Shown in pieces: positions 18,312 through 28,100 of a DNA stretch of 32,377 nucleotides (within the stretch, counting starts at the first letter, position 1; the number at the start of each line of letters is the position of its first letter). The translations under genes were made by a program, and so were the position numbers. The stretch comes from Plantago elongata (taxonomy: Eukaryota > Streptophyta > Magnoliopsida > Lamiales > Plantaginaceae), in NCBI GenBank assembly GCA_036897095.1, contig JAYMSP010001421.1, positions 1 to 32,377 on the forward strand. Reading direction: 5' to 3'. The notes under the pieces were generated by a model. It saw only the letters and a list, made by a program, of their open reading frames with translations, made no database searches and was not told the origin of the DNA.

Positions 18312-18352
18312 GTGTGTGTGTGTGTGTGCGCGCGCACACACACACACACATA
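18312..18352. repeat. Palindromic (TG)n(CG)n(CA)n microsatellite
   Basis: Alternating TG, then CGCGCG, then alternating CA. It is self-complementary and purine-pyrimidine alternating throughout. It directly abuts the truncated end of the Tat 3' LTR. Confidence 0.9.
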
Positions 18353-18524
18353 TATAGAAATGGAGAAGGGGGTTAGACCCTTTTGGGCGGGTTTGCCTAA
18401 GACAAACCGGACTCGGAGTACTTTACGTGTTTAGAGCTTGAAGAGCTCGGGCTCGGTCCTCTAAAGTCTAGAGAGTAGTATATTAAGTGGTAGGTGCTTA
18501 CATTTATGAGGCATAAATTCCTTG

Positions 18525-18532
18525 TATTTATA
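18525..18532 (-). promoter_or_regulatory. Sense TATA box in the Tat 3' LTR
   Basis: Minus strand CCTATAAATACAAGG. The same motif is at the matching position of the right LTR (31390-31397). Confidence 0.65.
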
Positions 18533-19088
18533 GGGCAATCCCACCGAAGGTTTGGCTCTGACAACTCGGAGTTGTGTCGGAGTAGTAGTATGGAGACACG
18601 TAGCACCGAAACTAGGTGGTGCATCTCCAGCACAGATCCAAGTACGGTTGTCAGGGACTGACGTCATAAAGTACATCTCAGGGTCGGAACAACATCGGAT
18701 TGGACCAAGATGAGCTAGGATGCCTCCTCAGTTCTTGGGCCATCGAGCCAAGTCTTATTGCCTCGGAACATTTGTTTTTGGTCGGAACTTCATTTTTTGA
18801 GTCGGAACTCTTGGTACACGCCCTAGCTTGAGAGATCGTCTTAGTACGTCTTGGATCAATTAGAGCGGGGACGGACTTAATAGTAGATATCATATGCCAC
18901 CCCAGTTCTTGAGAATCTCAGTAGGAGAGTGTTGAAGAATTATTTTGTGTCGGGAATATTTTTGCTTTCTCGGTCCGATCCGTTACGGTTTGGCCCAATT
19001 AGTAGTTGATATGGGCTTTTCAAACTTTGTGCTCTTCCTGAAGGTCTTGTCCCAGGCCCAATACATATAGATCTGCCAAGCTGGCGGA

Positions 19089-19127
19089 CACGTGGTGATA
19101 GATGAGTGTTTTTTTGTAGCTATAAAT
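19089..19127 (+). promoter_or_regulatory. Antisense promoter: G-box plus TATA box facing the accessory ORF
   Basis: ACACGTGG (CACGTG core at 19089-19094) lies 27 bp upstream of CTATAAATACACCCCTC (TATA at 19121-19127), both on the plus strand. The accessory ORF starts at 20032 on the same strand with no other gene between. The region is U3 of the 3' LTR when the element is read on its sense strand. Motifs are seen directly; promoter function is inferred. Confidence 0.5.
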
Positions 19128-19856
19128 ACACCCCTCAACTCATATTGTCCTAAAGCATCATTCTTCAATTGCATAAAACTTTTGTATCTTTTCTCTGTTG
19201 AGATAGCTCTGATTCAGTCGTACTGTAGGAGACGACCCGATGAAAGTTCCCTTTCTGCCTTTGGGTCGGAGCTTTTGTCGGGTCATCTTCTTCGAACGTC
19301 TGAGATGGGCAAAACTTTCTAAAGTTCTTTCTTGTCTTTGGATCAGAACTCTTATCAGGATGTCTTTGAGATGCATGTCATGAATAATAATGATGTTCCG
19401 ATGGGTAGTTGTTCCAAAGAGGTGCAATTCCCGATAGGAGCTTGATTAGTGTAATATATATAAGTCGCCCAAGTTTCGATGTCACAATTATCTTAGATTG
19501 TGAGGTCTGAATTCTTTAGTAATAAGGTTCCGATCTCAGCTAGTGATTTCATCTTATGTCGGTTGATCCTCTTTGTGTTCGATCGGCAAATTAACACGGT
19601 CCAGCAAGTCCGATTCTTGTTCGATTCGTCATGATGAGCGGTTACACTTTTTTGGATGATGGATCGAGTCGGGGCCCATGGTCCTGGTTGAAGTAGCCTA
19701 GTAACTTCTATATACAGGGGTCCATATCCCTCATTTTACCACTTTTGACACTCCTTTGATTCGTAGAGAGATAAAAAAGATTCCGACCCTAATCAGTTAC
19801 AGTGAGAGATACAATTCCGAGTGCGATCTTCCATCGGATTTCTACTAACATTCCAA

Positions 19857-19942
19857 GTAAGTTTTTTTCTTTTTCTTTCAACTTTTTTATTTTTGGTATG
19901 TGTTTATTTCCGATTCTGTTTCTGCTTTTGCTTGTGCTTCAG
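19857..19942 (+). other. Putative 86-bp intron in the leader of the accessory ORF
   Basis: The donor is A|GTAAGTTT at 19857 and the acceptor is TGTGCTTCAG ending at 19942. The U-rich body (TTTTTTTCTTTTTC.., TTTCTGCTTTTGC..) resembles short plant introns. It lies between the antisense TATA box and the accessory ORF start. Inferred from sequence alone. Confidence 0.4.
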
Positions 19943-20769
19943 GGTAGAAGGTCTGGGTATGGGGCCTAAGTTTCTTTTGAATTTTTGACATAGGCTTCTT
20001 GTGTAGATTCTCGTGCTCGGACCTCGGAGTGATGTCGATCTCCATAGGATATGAACACTTAGGAGATTTTTACGAGAGTGATGGTGAGGAGATGAATCAG
20101 AACCCGAATTTAATAATAAATAGAGGTGAATCCGACCAGGGTTCAGACGTTGACAAAGCTCCGGGGCCTCCTGAAGTAGAAATAATAAGGGTGAATCAGA
20201 ATATTGTCGGATCTTCAAACGTAGTTGAACTTCCTTCCTCTCATATCGAAACTAGTAACCCTTCGGAATCTGAACCAGTTACGACGCAAGTCCAATTTCC
20301 TGACGGATTTCTCTTCGATCTGGGTTATAAATTTAGGGCTTTTGATATCGGAGATCCAAGTATGCTGGAACTTCATATCTATGCACATAAAGAAGCTGGC
20401 CCCTCTCGAATCCGATTAGTAGAGAATGCTCCGGACACAAATGAGGAACCGACAGACCCTTATTCTCCTATATCGTTTGATGAAAACCCGTTGCCGTGTC
20501 ATAACCTCTTTGGGACAAATACCAAAATATCTTCTCCTGAAGCTGAGGTCGGGTCAGAACCAAACGTTCCGAAGGAGAGTGACTCTGGTACTTCAATGCA
20601 ACATGGTCCCGAGTCGGATAAGGATGAAGGAGGGTCCGACCAGCCTGTTGACATTGATGGTTCTGAGGGTCACGAGGAGGAGGCTCAAGATCCGAATTGG
20701 GAAGCGGAAACTTGGGATAACCAGCTTCCGGGTGATCCGCCAATTTCGAAAGTGCATGAATCGGAAGAA

Positions 20770-20800
20770 TATGATGATGATGATGATGATGATGATGATT
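20770..20800 (+). repeat. (ATG/GAT)n trinucleotide repeat coding poly-Asp
   Basis: About ten repeats of the GAT codon in the frame of the accessory ORF, giving an acidic run flanked by Tyr (EYDDD..DDYEVEE). Confidence 0.9.
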
Positions 20801-21049
20801 ACGAGGTTGAGGAGAAGGAGATGTCAGCAAGTCTGAGAATATAGAGATAGCTCTGATTATTTTTCCCGAGGTTGGGGAATCTTATCGGTCTGAAAGGATG
20901 GTAAAAAGGAAGACTGCTAAGGAGTATAAGAATGATAGGGATGGCCTAATCGGTCCTTTGAGAGTCAACGTTGATTTGAATAATGACGAGATCATTCCGA
21001 TCTGTGCTCCCAATATGTGGATGAGATAATTCCGAACCTTCATCTTCGG

Positions 21050-21420
21050 TTTTAGATCCTTGATGATTATGAAATCATAATCCCGGGTCCGAATGACACA
21101 CTGTATAAAACACCTGAAGGATGCATAACTTTTTTCTCGCTTGCTTTCAAGTGTGGATTTCGGGTTTCGATGATAGAGCCTATGGCCGACTTCTTTCGGT
21201 AAACAAATTTGTGTACGACCCAGGTGTTACCCCATGGTCTAGTAACATTGATTAGCTTTTACATTATTCTTGCAATGAAAGGTCAAGCGTTCACATATCA
21301 TAAGTTCCTCCAAGTGTATACTATTTCTTTGTTTCGAGGCTCGACCTTTTTCTATTTCTCTCCTTGGAAAGGATATTGGTTCTTAGATGGGTATGAGTCT
21401 TCCAATACATTCAACTAGTA
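21050..21420 (+). pseudogene. Conserved core domain of the accessory protein
   Basis: Reads ILDDYEIIIPGPNDTLYKTP, then GCITFFSLAFKCGFRVSMIE and PMADFFR. After a stop codon come VLPHGLVTLISFYIILAMKG, FLQVYTISLF and FYFSPWKGYWFLDGYESS. The order 'FxxGFRxPxxxxxxxFF .. PxxxxxIxxFxxL .. F..FxxxY.. FYFSxxxGxWFL' is the shape of the PF04195-type domain as I know it. One internal stop near 21200. Confidence 0.7.
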
Positions 21421-22519
21421 GCCCAAGTACTTCTACAAAGTCACTAATCCTCCTGATTGGTTACTTTCCCTTCAACTACTTACTCTAAATGTGGAGACCA
21501 CCCATTCGGACGGGCGAGTGACAAATGAGGAAGTTGTGGTTGACCACATCGAAACTCTAGCAGTTGTTTCCCGGGATGGTGATTCTGATCCGGATCTAGA
21601 AATGGAGGGGATGTCCGCTCTGGGGGTTAATGGGGATGATCCGAACCTTTATTATCCTTAAGCTTTAGCGGTTCAACCGATATTGTGGTTGGCAGAGCTG
21701 ACTCCGACCCCTGTTTATTGTGCTAAAAATAAGAGACTAAGTAAGCTAGGGTCAAAAATTTTACTTTGTTAGTTGATTTTATTGTGGTCTTGGAATTTAA
21801 AGTTTATCTTTCTTCTTTCTGAACAAGATACTGGATCACGGAGGTCAACAAAGGTGCCTTTAAGAGTCGGGTTGCTCAGCGTGCCAACCTTCGGAATAAA
21901 CTGGACTTGGGCAAGAAGAAGTTAGTGAGTCCGGGGCCAATGAGTCTCACCGACCAAGAACCCCCGAACATCGCCTCAATTCATCAACCTCAGCAGTGTA
22001 ACCCTAGTTTTGATCCTAGTTCTCAGCAGAATACTGCTTCTCCTCGGTAGAAGGTAATTGGCCCATATCTCCTGCCTTTTGTTAAAGTAATAAGGCATAG
22101 TTACTCGGCTTCCGTTGATGGAGTTCAGGTCCATGTATATTTCTCCTATCCAGCTAACTTGGAGTCAGGTGCAGGATCAGGCTAAGGCCATTCAGACTTC
22201 AACAAGCAACATACCTCCACGGTCCAAGTCCATGAGATTGGACACTTCAAAGGGCGAAAAACAGAAGTCAACTGCACAAAAAACTCCTGCTGCAAAGAAG
22301 GTCTGATCTGGTGTCGCATATATGGTTGTTCCTTCGGACACCAGTGTGCATCGGACCTTAAATGAGGATGAGCTGGTGGAGAGCTTGAAGGCCAATGTCC
22401 CTTGTGGTTCATACCCAAGCAGATGCGGTAAGCTTACTGATCGGTATTTTGATAAGTTATTGTTGTTGATCAAGTTTTATGACATCGGTTCTTTTTATGG
22501 AAGATTCTGGGTCATGCCG

Positions 22520-22860
22520 ATGTGTTGGCGGAGTGCAAACGTTCTGATGCATCGCGCTTGGGTAAGGAGTTGGAGGAAGCCAAAGCTAAGGTGGCCCGTC
22601 TTGAAACTGAACTGGAGAACGAAAAGAACACCCGGGCTGATGCAGAGGCAATGTGGAAAGTAGATCGGCTCGTTGCACTGAGGAATGAGAGGGGTTTGAA
22701 ACTGACAGCCGCGGCTCGGCGTCGGATGGGAATTTCTCTTATCAAAGTTGCGAGGAAGAGTCGGATGGATGTTTCATGTAATTTCATGCGTTCCGACTCA
22801 TATTACTATAAGATGAAGTTCGATTCGGTAGATATCCTAACCGACAACCTTTTTTGATTG
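22520..22860 (+). pseudogene. Coiled-coil segment of the accessory protein
   Basis: SDASRLGKELEEAKAKVARL continues with ETELENEKNTRADAEAMW. It has heptad-like spacing of Leu/Val/Ala and dense Glu/Lys. A C-terminal coiled coil is usual for this family. A frameshift separates it from upstream parts. Confidence 0.65.
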
Positions 22861-23549
22861 TGTTGGCCAGCTCAAAAGGTTGGATCTTTTAGACAAAGAT
22901 TTCGAGCTCCCTGTGACCGAATCCACATTCTTTGTGACGAAGATTTCCCAATCACAAGCTCAAGCCCCTTCAAGTGATGGTGAATGATGAATCTTGGGCC
23001 CTTGTAGCTCCGAAGGAATATGATCCTGAATCAATTGTTCATGTTTATCCGGAGTGGCTTCCGGAGGTGTTTGAGTCGGGCAAGTTTGAGAGTAATACCT
23101 TGACAGCTTCTAATGCTGAATGGATGAACCTGCCCGGGCCTATTTACAAGCACACTGAGGCAAGGGTGGAGTCCATGGTTTAAGGGAAGAAGGTAGTCCG
23201 ATCCTTCTGGACTCGAATTCCTTCTCCTTCTAGGGCTCAAGGGAAAGATAAGGTCGATGGGAGCCAGAGTCGTCAAGAGCCGGTTTCGATCCAACAAGAG
23301 CAGCAAGAAGAGGGCCAAGTTTGAACTGACTATCCCCTCGGTTTGTGAGGGTTATTTTTGCATACTTGCTTTTGAGTTTATTTTTGCTAACATCTTTTGA
23401 GTCGGTCACTCACGGACTCCTCTTTGTACTCGAAGCATATGATTATATTAGGAAATCTGATTCGGCTTATCTCCTCTTCTTTTTAAAAGTTTCAAATCTG
23501 TAGCTCTTTGTTATGTCGAAATTTCTCGTATTTGTACTTCTCTTGTATT

Positions 23550-24224
23550 TGTCTCAGACTTCTTAAATTCTGAGTATTTTCTAATGGATTCATGGATTCG
23601 GCTTATCTCCTTTTCCCTCGGAATTCTTGGATTCCGAGCCATTTTTTGATGGATTCTTTGAATGAATCCATCTTCCTTTGCCTCGGAATTCTTGGATTCC
23701 AAGCCATTTTGTGATGGATTCTTTGAAAGAATCCATCTTCCTTTGCCTTGGAATTCTAGGATTGCGGGCTTATTTTGCTATGGATTCATTGAATGAATCC
23801 ATCTGTCTTTGCCTCGGAATTCTAGGATTTCGAGATATTTTGCGATTGATTCTTTGAATTAATCCATCTGCCTTTGCCTCAGAATTCTAGGATCCCGAGC
23901 TATTTTGTGATGGATTCTTTGAAAGAATCCATCTGCCTTTGCCTCGGAATTCTTGGAATCCAAGCTGTTCTGCGATGGATTCTTTGAATGAATCCATCTG
24001 CCTTTGCCTCGGAATTCTTAGATTCCGAGTCGTTTTGCGATGGATTCATTGAATGAAAATCCATTTATCTTTGCCTCGGAATGCTTTGATTCCGAGCCGT
24101 TCTGTGATGGATCCTTTGAATGAATCCATCTTCCTTTGCTCGGAATACTTGGTCCCCGAGTCGTTCTGTGATGGATTCTTTGAATGAATCCATCTGCCTT
24201 TACCTCAGAATTCTTGGATTGACA
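23550..24224. repeat. 65-bp tandem repeat array (about 10.5 units) in the Tat 3' UTR
   Basis: GAATTC-type anchors start at 23621, 23686, 23751, 23817, 23882, 23947, 24012, 24079, 24143 and 24208, with periods of 64-67, mostly 65. One degenerate unit lies before the first. Each unit holds two inverted repeats: CTCGGAAT..ATTCCGAG (8-bp stem, 6-nt loop) and GATGGATTC..GAATCCATC (9-bp stem, 7-nt loop). The array lies about 30 bp beyond the pol stop and between the convergent pol and accessory genes. Tat elements are known to carry such tandem repeats in this place and to seed satellite DNA. Short ORFs across it are by-products. Confidence 0.93.
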
Positions 24225-24256
24225 TATAACAAGCTTTTGACAGAAAAGTAAATTCT

Positions 24257-25390
24257 TCATTCATAATATTCAAGTAAAAGTACATTGTAGTGCACAAAAG
24301 TATGAAGATACAACAAAAGTTTCCCTATTCTTAGTGTTTCCTCCCAGGGATAGTACTTCTGCAAATGTCGTCCGTTCAATGTGTTCTTCACGGATTGTCC
24401 GTTCAAGGTTTCCAAGACATAGCTGTCATTGACACTGGTTCTAACAACTCTAAAGGGTCCATGCCATGGAGATTTCAGCTTCTTTGGTTTTGTGATCACT
24501 CGAAATTTTAAGACCAAGTCTCCTACTTGGAAAGTCCTAATTTTGACATATTTGTTGTATGCCATGGTCATAATAGCTTAATAACCAAAATTCCTTGCAA
24601 GGGCGGAGCTTCTTCTTCTTTCAAGCAAGTTCAGGTCGTATATCCTCTTTGGGTGGTTGCCCGACGGGGTGTATCCTTGAATTTTGAAAGTGCTGATTGC
24701 CACTTCAGCCGGAATCACTGCTTCTGAGCCATACACTAGACTAAAAGGTGTTTCGTATGTTGCGGTCCTGGCCGTGGTGCCCATATGACTCCATCGAGCT
24801 CTTCGGCCTAATCTGTCTAGTTTCCAATCTTTTCTTCAAGGTATCCTGTATGGAGCGATGGATACTTAAGCTTGTCTATTGGCTTGTGGATATCCTATGG
24901 ATGCAAAATGTTGCTCGATACCCATAGTTTCGCACCACTCCTTGAGTTTTCTTCCTCTAAATTGACGTCCGTTGTCAACTACCAGTATCCTTGGTAAGCC
25001 AAAAATGCAGGTTATCTTCCATATGAATCTCATAATCTCCCTTAATCGATGGTAGTCAAGGACTTAGCCTTGACCCATTTGGAGAAGTATTATTTAGCTA
25101 CTATGATGTGATTTTTGGCTCCCAATCCTCATAATTCAGGCAGTGGCCCAATGATGTCTAATCTCCACTGATCAAAAGGACATTGTACAATGGAAGGAAT
25201 TATGGGCAAAGCTGGTTGATGAGGTATTCTGGGAAACCTTGGGCAATCCTGGCAAGTCCGAGAATGGTTACTTGCTTCCTTTTGCATTCGAGGTCAGTAG
25301 TATATGTTTCTTTTGATTTTTTGGGCTAAGGCTCCCCCTCCCGAATGATTTCTGCAACTTCCTTTGTAAATTTCGAGGAGCACTATGCGA
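24257..25390 (-). pseudogene. pol: Tat integrase, degenerate
   Basis: The minus strand (25390 down to 24257) shows GLPRILVVDNGRQFRGRKLKE at about 24940-25005, which is the second catalytic Asp region ('xxSDNGTQF'). GIEQHFASIGYPQANRQA follows; here the expected 'PQANGQVE' catalytic Glu is lost before a stop. Then comes ETPFSLVYGSEAVIPAEVAI near 24700. The C-terminal module (24257-24571) reads FQVGDLVLKFRVITK, WHGPFRVV and YYPWEE, ending at the stop at 24257. Upstream zinc-domain fragments are faint. Multiple stops and frameshifts. Confidence 0.85.
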
Positions 25391-25393
25391 GCT

Positions 25394-25990
25394 TTAGTTG
25401 GTCCAAACATCGTTAGTGCATCCCATCATATAATATGCAATACAGGTCATCGCCTTGCAAAAAATACCGGGTCCTCTCCTTTGCACTTGTCTAGCTTCCT
25501 GGGGATTCCTTGGGAGGGTGTTATCTTTTAGGAAATTGACCATGTCTATCATCCATGTTGTTCCTTCCGTTAGGACCCCTATATGAAGCTTGGCTTCTGC
25601 TAGGGATATTGTTGATTCCGATGAAGCTAGTAGGACCACGGTTCTAGTATCCACTGCTCCAGATGCAGTAGCCCGCTTAGATAGCCCATCTGCAATTACA
25701 TTATTAGACCGGCCGATTTTTATAAGTTAGAAAGTATCGAAAGATTTTTCAAGCTTTATTACGACTTTCAAATACTTAGTCAGATAAGCACTTGTAGTAG
25801 TGAACTTGCCTGAATATTGCTCTGTCAATAATTGGGAGTCTGAGTAAGCTCTCAACTTTATGGCCATGACAGATTTGGTCATCTTCATCCCTGCTATGAT
25901 TGCTACATATTCTACTTCTTTATTGGTGACTTGGAAAGTAAGGAAAATAGTGTACTCCATCTGAGCTTTCTCAGGACTCTGTAAAAGCAA
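25394..25990 (-). pseudogene. pol: RNase H domain of the Tat element
   Basis: The minus-strand frames read YTIFLTFQVTNKEVEYVAII and KLRAYSDSQLLTEQYSG (25727-25990). These match the 'TNNxAEYxALIxGL..LxxxSDSQLVxxQ' pattern, with the Glu and SDSQL Asp kept. The continuation at 25394-25654 (NFLKDNTLPRNPQEARQVQR) is the segment leading into integrase. Tat elements commonly have a second, archaeal-type RNase H here; this block is in the right place for it. One stop separates the two parts. Confidence 0.75.
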
Positions 25991-26540
25991 TCATATTCCT
26001 CCGGCATGGGAAGCTATTGAACCTTACACATAAAGTTCCCAAATGTCTTTCTCTTCAGGACCAAGTTCTTTTAGGGAGAAAGCAACTTGTTAGGTCGTTT
26101 TATGTTGTAGGGCGGTTGCAGGAGGTTTTCCCAATGGTGGTGGTGGGAGATGCGCTACTTCGTTTTCTGTCATCATCCAATCTACCATTGGGTTGGTGTC
26201 AAGACTCTTTCTGGGTTCCGATGGAGAGGAGGATGAGAGGAATATGATTTTTTCGCCTATTTGAGTAGGAGGAGCTTCTTCTTTGGAATCTTGACTCTTT
26301 TCCTCTCCAGGTTCTCTGGGATTAGGATATTTGGCAAAGAAGTCTGCCAAGACTTGGGCTTTTTTAGTAGCGGGGGCTTCAAAGTCAATGATGGTATGAC
26401 CCTAACTCGACCGTCCACTTTGCGAGCCAACCAGACTTGGATGCATCTCCCAGGATCTGTTTTAGTAGTTGGTGAGTTAGGACCACTATCCTATGTGATC
26501 GAAAGTATGGTTTAAGCTTTCTTGATGCCTCCATCAGACA
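25991..26540 (-). pseudogene. pol: Linker between RT and RNase H of the Tat element, degenerate
   Basis: On the minus strand CLMEASRKLKPYFRSHRIVV follows the RT connection near 26520-26470, as in related polyproteins. WLARKVDGRVRVIPSLTLKP and ILIPENLERKRVKI come next. The 86-codon frame at 26090-26350 (EKSQDSKEEAPPTQIGEKII..) is an acidic/proline-rich linker. No catalytic motif. Confidence 0.55.
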
Positions 26541-27767
26541 TTAGGCATATTTTTCGAATTCTTTATAATTCATCTGAGGTGCCCCCAGAACCTTGCTCAG
26601 GTTGTAAAAAGAAAGGTGCTCATTTTTCTTCACCCGAACAAATACATAGCTAACTACTTCTCGTATGATAAATAGGTAAAGGTACAGAGGTTCTCCTTCA
26701 TCAGGTTTCGAGAGGAGTGGTGGGGATGCTAAATAGAGCTTGAGATTCTCGAATGCTTCTCGACATTCCTGATCCCATTCAAACTTATCAGTTTTCCTTA
26801 ATGTCTTGAAGAAGGGTAAATTCTTTTCAGCAGAACGAGAAATGAATCTGCTAAGAGAAACGACCTTGCCGGTCAATATTTGTACCTCTCTGAGTTTTGT
26901 CGGGTGTGGTAGTTTCAGGATGGCTTTGATATTTTCCGGGTTAGCCTCTATTCCATGTTAGGTCACCATATATCCTAAGAATTTTCCCCCAGTAACTTCG
27001 AAGTTACATTTAGCAGGATTGAGCTTCATTCCATATCATCTGATGATTTGGAAACATTGTTCTAAGTGTGGAATATGGTATGCGCACTCTTTACTTTTGA
27101 CTAGCATTTCATCCACATATACTTCCATAGATTTTCCGATCTTATCTTTGAACATCCCGTTGACCAACCTTTGATAAGTAACTCCAGCGTTTTTCAACCC
27201 AAATGGCATTACTTTGAAACTATATACTCCCCTTGCTGTGATGAAAGCAGTTTTCTCAATATCTTGCTTGGCCATTTTGATTTGATAGAATTCTTGGAAC
27301 TCATCCATGAAGCTGAGTAAAGTGCATCCCGCAGTGGAATCTACTAGCTGATCTATTCTATGTAAAGGGTAGGGATCCTTTGGGAAAAACCGATTGAGTG
27401 ATGTGAAGTCGTTGCACATTCGTCATTTCCCAGGACTTTTATGTACGAGCACCATGTTACACATCCAATCAGAATAATGGACTTCCTCAATGTGACCAGC
27501 TTTCAACAGTCGCTCAACTTCTTCAGTGATGATCTTATCTTGTGTCGGACCGTGTCCTCGTTTCTTCTGCCTGATGGGTCGGGTGTTGGGAATAACATTA
27601 AGCACATGGACCATCACTTTGGAATCGATCTTTGTTAAGTTTGATGTACTCCATGCAAAAATGTCCGCGTTCTTTCTTAAGAAGGCAGTCATCTTGAGTG
27701 TGGTCTCCTCATCCATCTCTGAACCGATGGTGCGACCCGGGTGCCCTTCTATAATTGGTATTTCCAA
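26541..27767 (-). pseudogene. pol: Tat reverse transcriptase with altered active site
   Basis: The minus strand from 27767 reads DIFAWSTSNLTKIDSKVMVH, KKRGHGPTQDKIITEEVERL and AGHIEEVHYSDWMCNMVLV. A stop then replaces the conserved Trp of 'GKWRMC' (27423). RMCNDFTSLN, YPLHRIDQLVDSTAGCTLLS, FMDEFQEFYQI and PFGLKNAGVTYQRLVNGMF follow. MEVYVDEMLVKS (about 27105-27130) corresponds to YVDD, so the second catalytic Asp is Glu. The connection/RNase H start is at 26541-26876 (FEWDQECREAFENLK, PQMNYKEFEKYA). Apart from these lesions it is the best kept RT in the window. Confidence 0.92.
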
Positions 27768-28100
27768 GATTTATTCTGTTGGGAATATTCGATTTTCCCT
27801 AAATAAACATTTCATGGGCGTTACTCCTCATAGCTCAGAAGGAATGACCTGATATTGCTCGATTGCCTCACAAGTTAACTCCCTTGGTATGATAGTCTTC
27901 TCCTTGTCCACTCCCAATTTTAACTAGTTAATACCTTTATCAATAGGACGTTCTGTCTTTCCTCTCTTGGTAATGTCAACAATCATCATACAGTATTTCT
28001 TAGATCATCGAAGGTCTTCCTCTTGACGGATCTCCTCTTCGCTTATGTAAGGTCGTGATTCTCTACGAGTCGACAATGCATAACATTCCCAAGATCTTCT
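27768..28100 (-). pseudogene. pol: Protease-RT linker of the Tat element
   Basis: The minus strand shows fragments such as ERPIDKGIN and DKEKTIIPRELTCEAIEQYQ, joining the protease to the RT. Several stops. No separate function. Confidence 0.5.

Larger units (their letters stand above)
18353..19849 (-). repeat. 3' LTR of Tat element H
   Basis: From 18353 to about 18894 it is a close direct copy of 31222-31755, sharing for example TTAGACCCTTTTGGG and GGGCTCGGTCCTCTAAAGTC. The rest, to about 19849, has no partner in the window because the right LTR is interrupted. The inner boundary is inferred from TACTAACA at 19849 followed by a pyrimidine-rich tract at 19861-19885; it could be off by 100 bp or more. 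About 300 bp present at 30914-31221 of the right LTR is missing here. Confidence 0.75.
20032..23324 (+). pseudogene. Antisense accessory ORF of the Tat element (PF04195-like protein)
   Basis: On the strand opposite to gag-pol. The likely start at 20032 gives MSISIGYEHLGDFYESDGEE and an open frame to 20844 rich in Asp, Glu, Pro and Ser. It includes a run of ten Asp at about 20770-20800. After a stop and frameshifts, a conserved core follows at 21050-21420, then linkers, a coiled coil (22540-22690) and a C-terminal part (22974-23183). The core resembles the 'putative gypsy-type transposon' family (PF04195), which is known mainly as antisense ORFs of Tat elements. Its function is unknown in the family. 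ATG at 19999 in the same frame is an alternative start. At least five breaks, so it is a pseudogene. The end is approximate. Confidence 0.75.

Noticed and set aside
18072-18347. Minus-strand ORF of 91 codons
   Set aside because: Its central residues are Cys-Val, Thr-His and Tyr-Ile-His runs encoded by the (CA)n, (TGTA)n and (TG)n microsatellites.
20225-20836. Other-frame plus- and minus-strand ORFs over the accessory gene (64, 136 and 120 codons)
   Set aside because: Poly-Met and poly-His runs come from the GAT repeat. The acidic frame starting at 20032 has the composition and neighbours expected of the Tat accessory ORF.
23550-24224. CRISPR-like array
   Set aside because: The repeats are contiguous 65-bp units without unique spacers and vary from unit to unit, and the surroundings are plant retrotransposon sequence. 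It is a tandem satellite-type array.
23511-24260. Minus-strand ORFs of 63 and 80 codons over the 65-bp array
   Set aside because: The translations (RIHQKMARNPRIP.., SEVKADGFIQRIH..) merely repeat the array in a frame that happens to be open. 65 is not a multiple of three, so no periodic protein is maintained.
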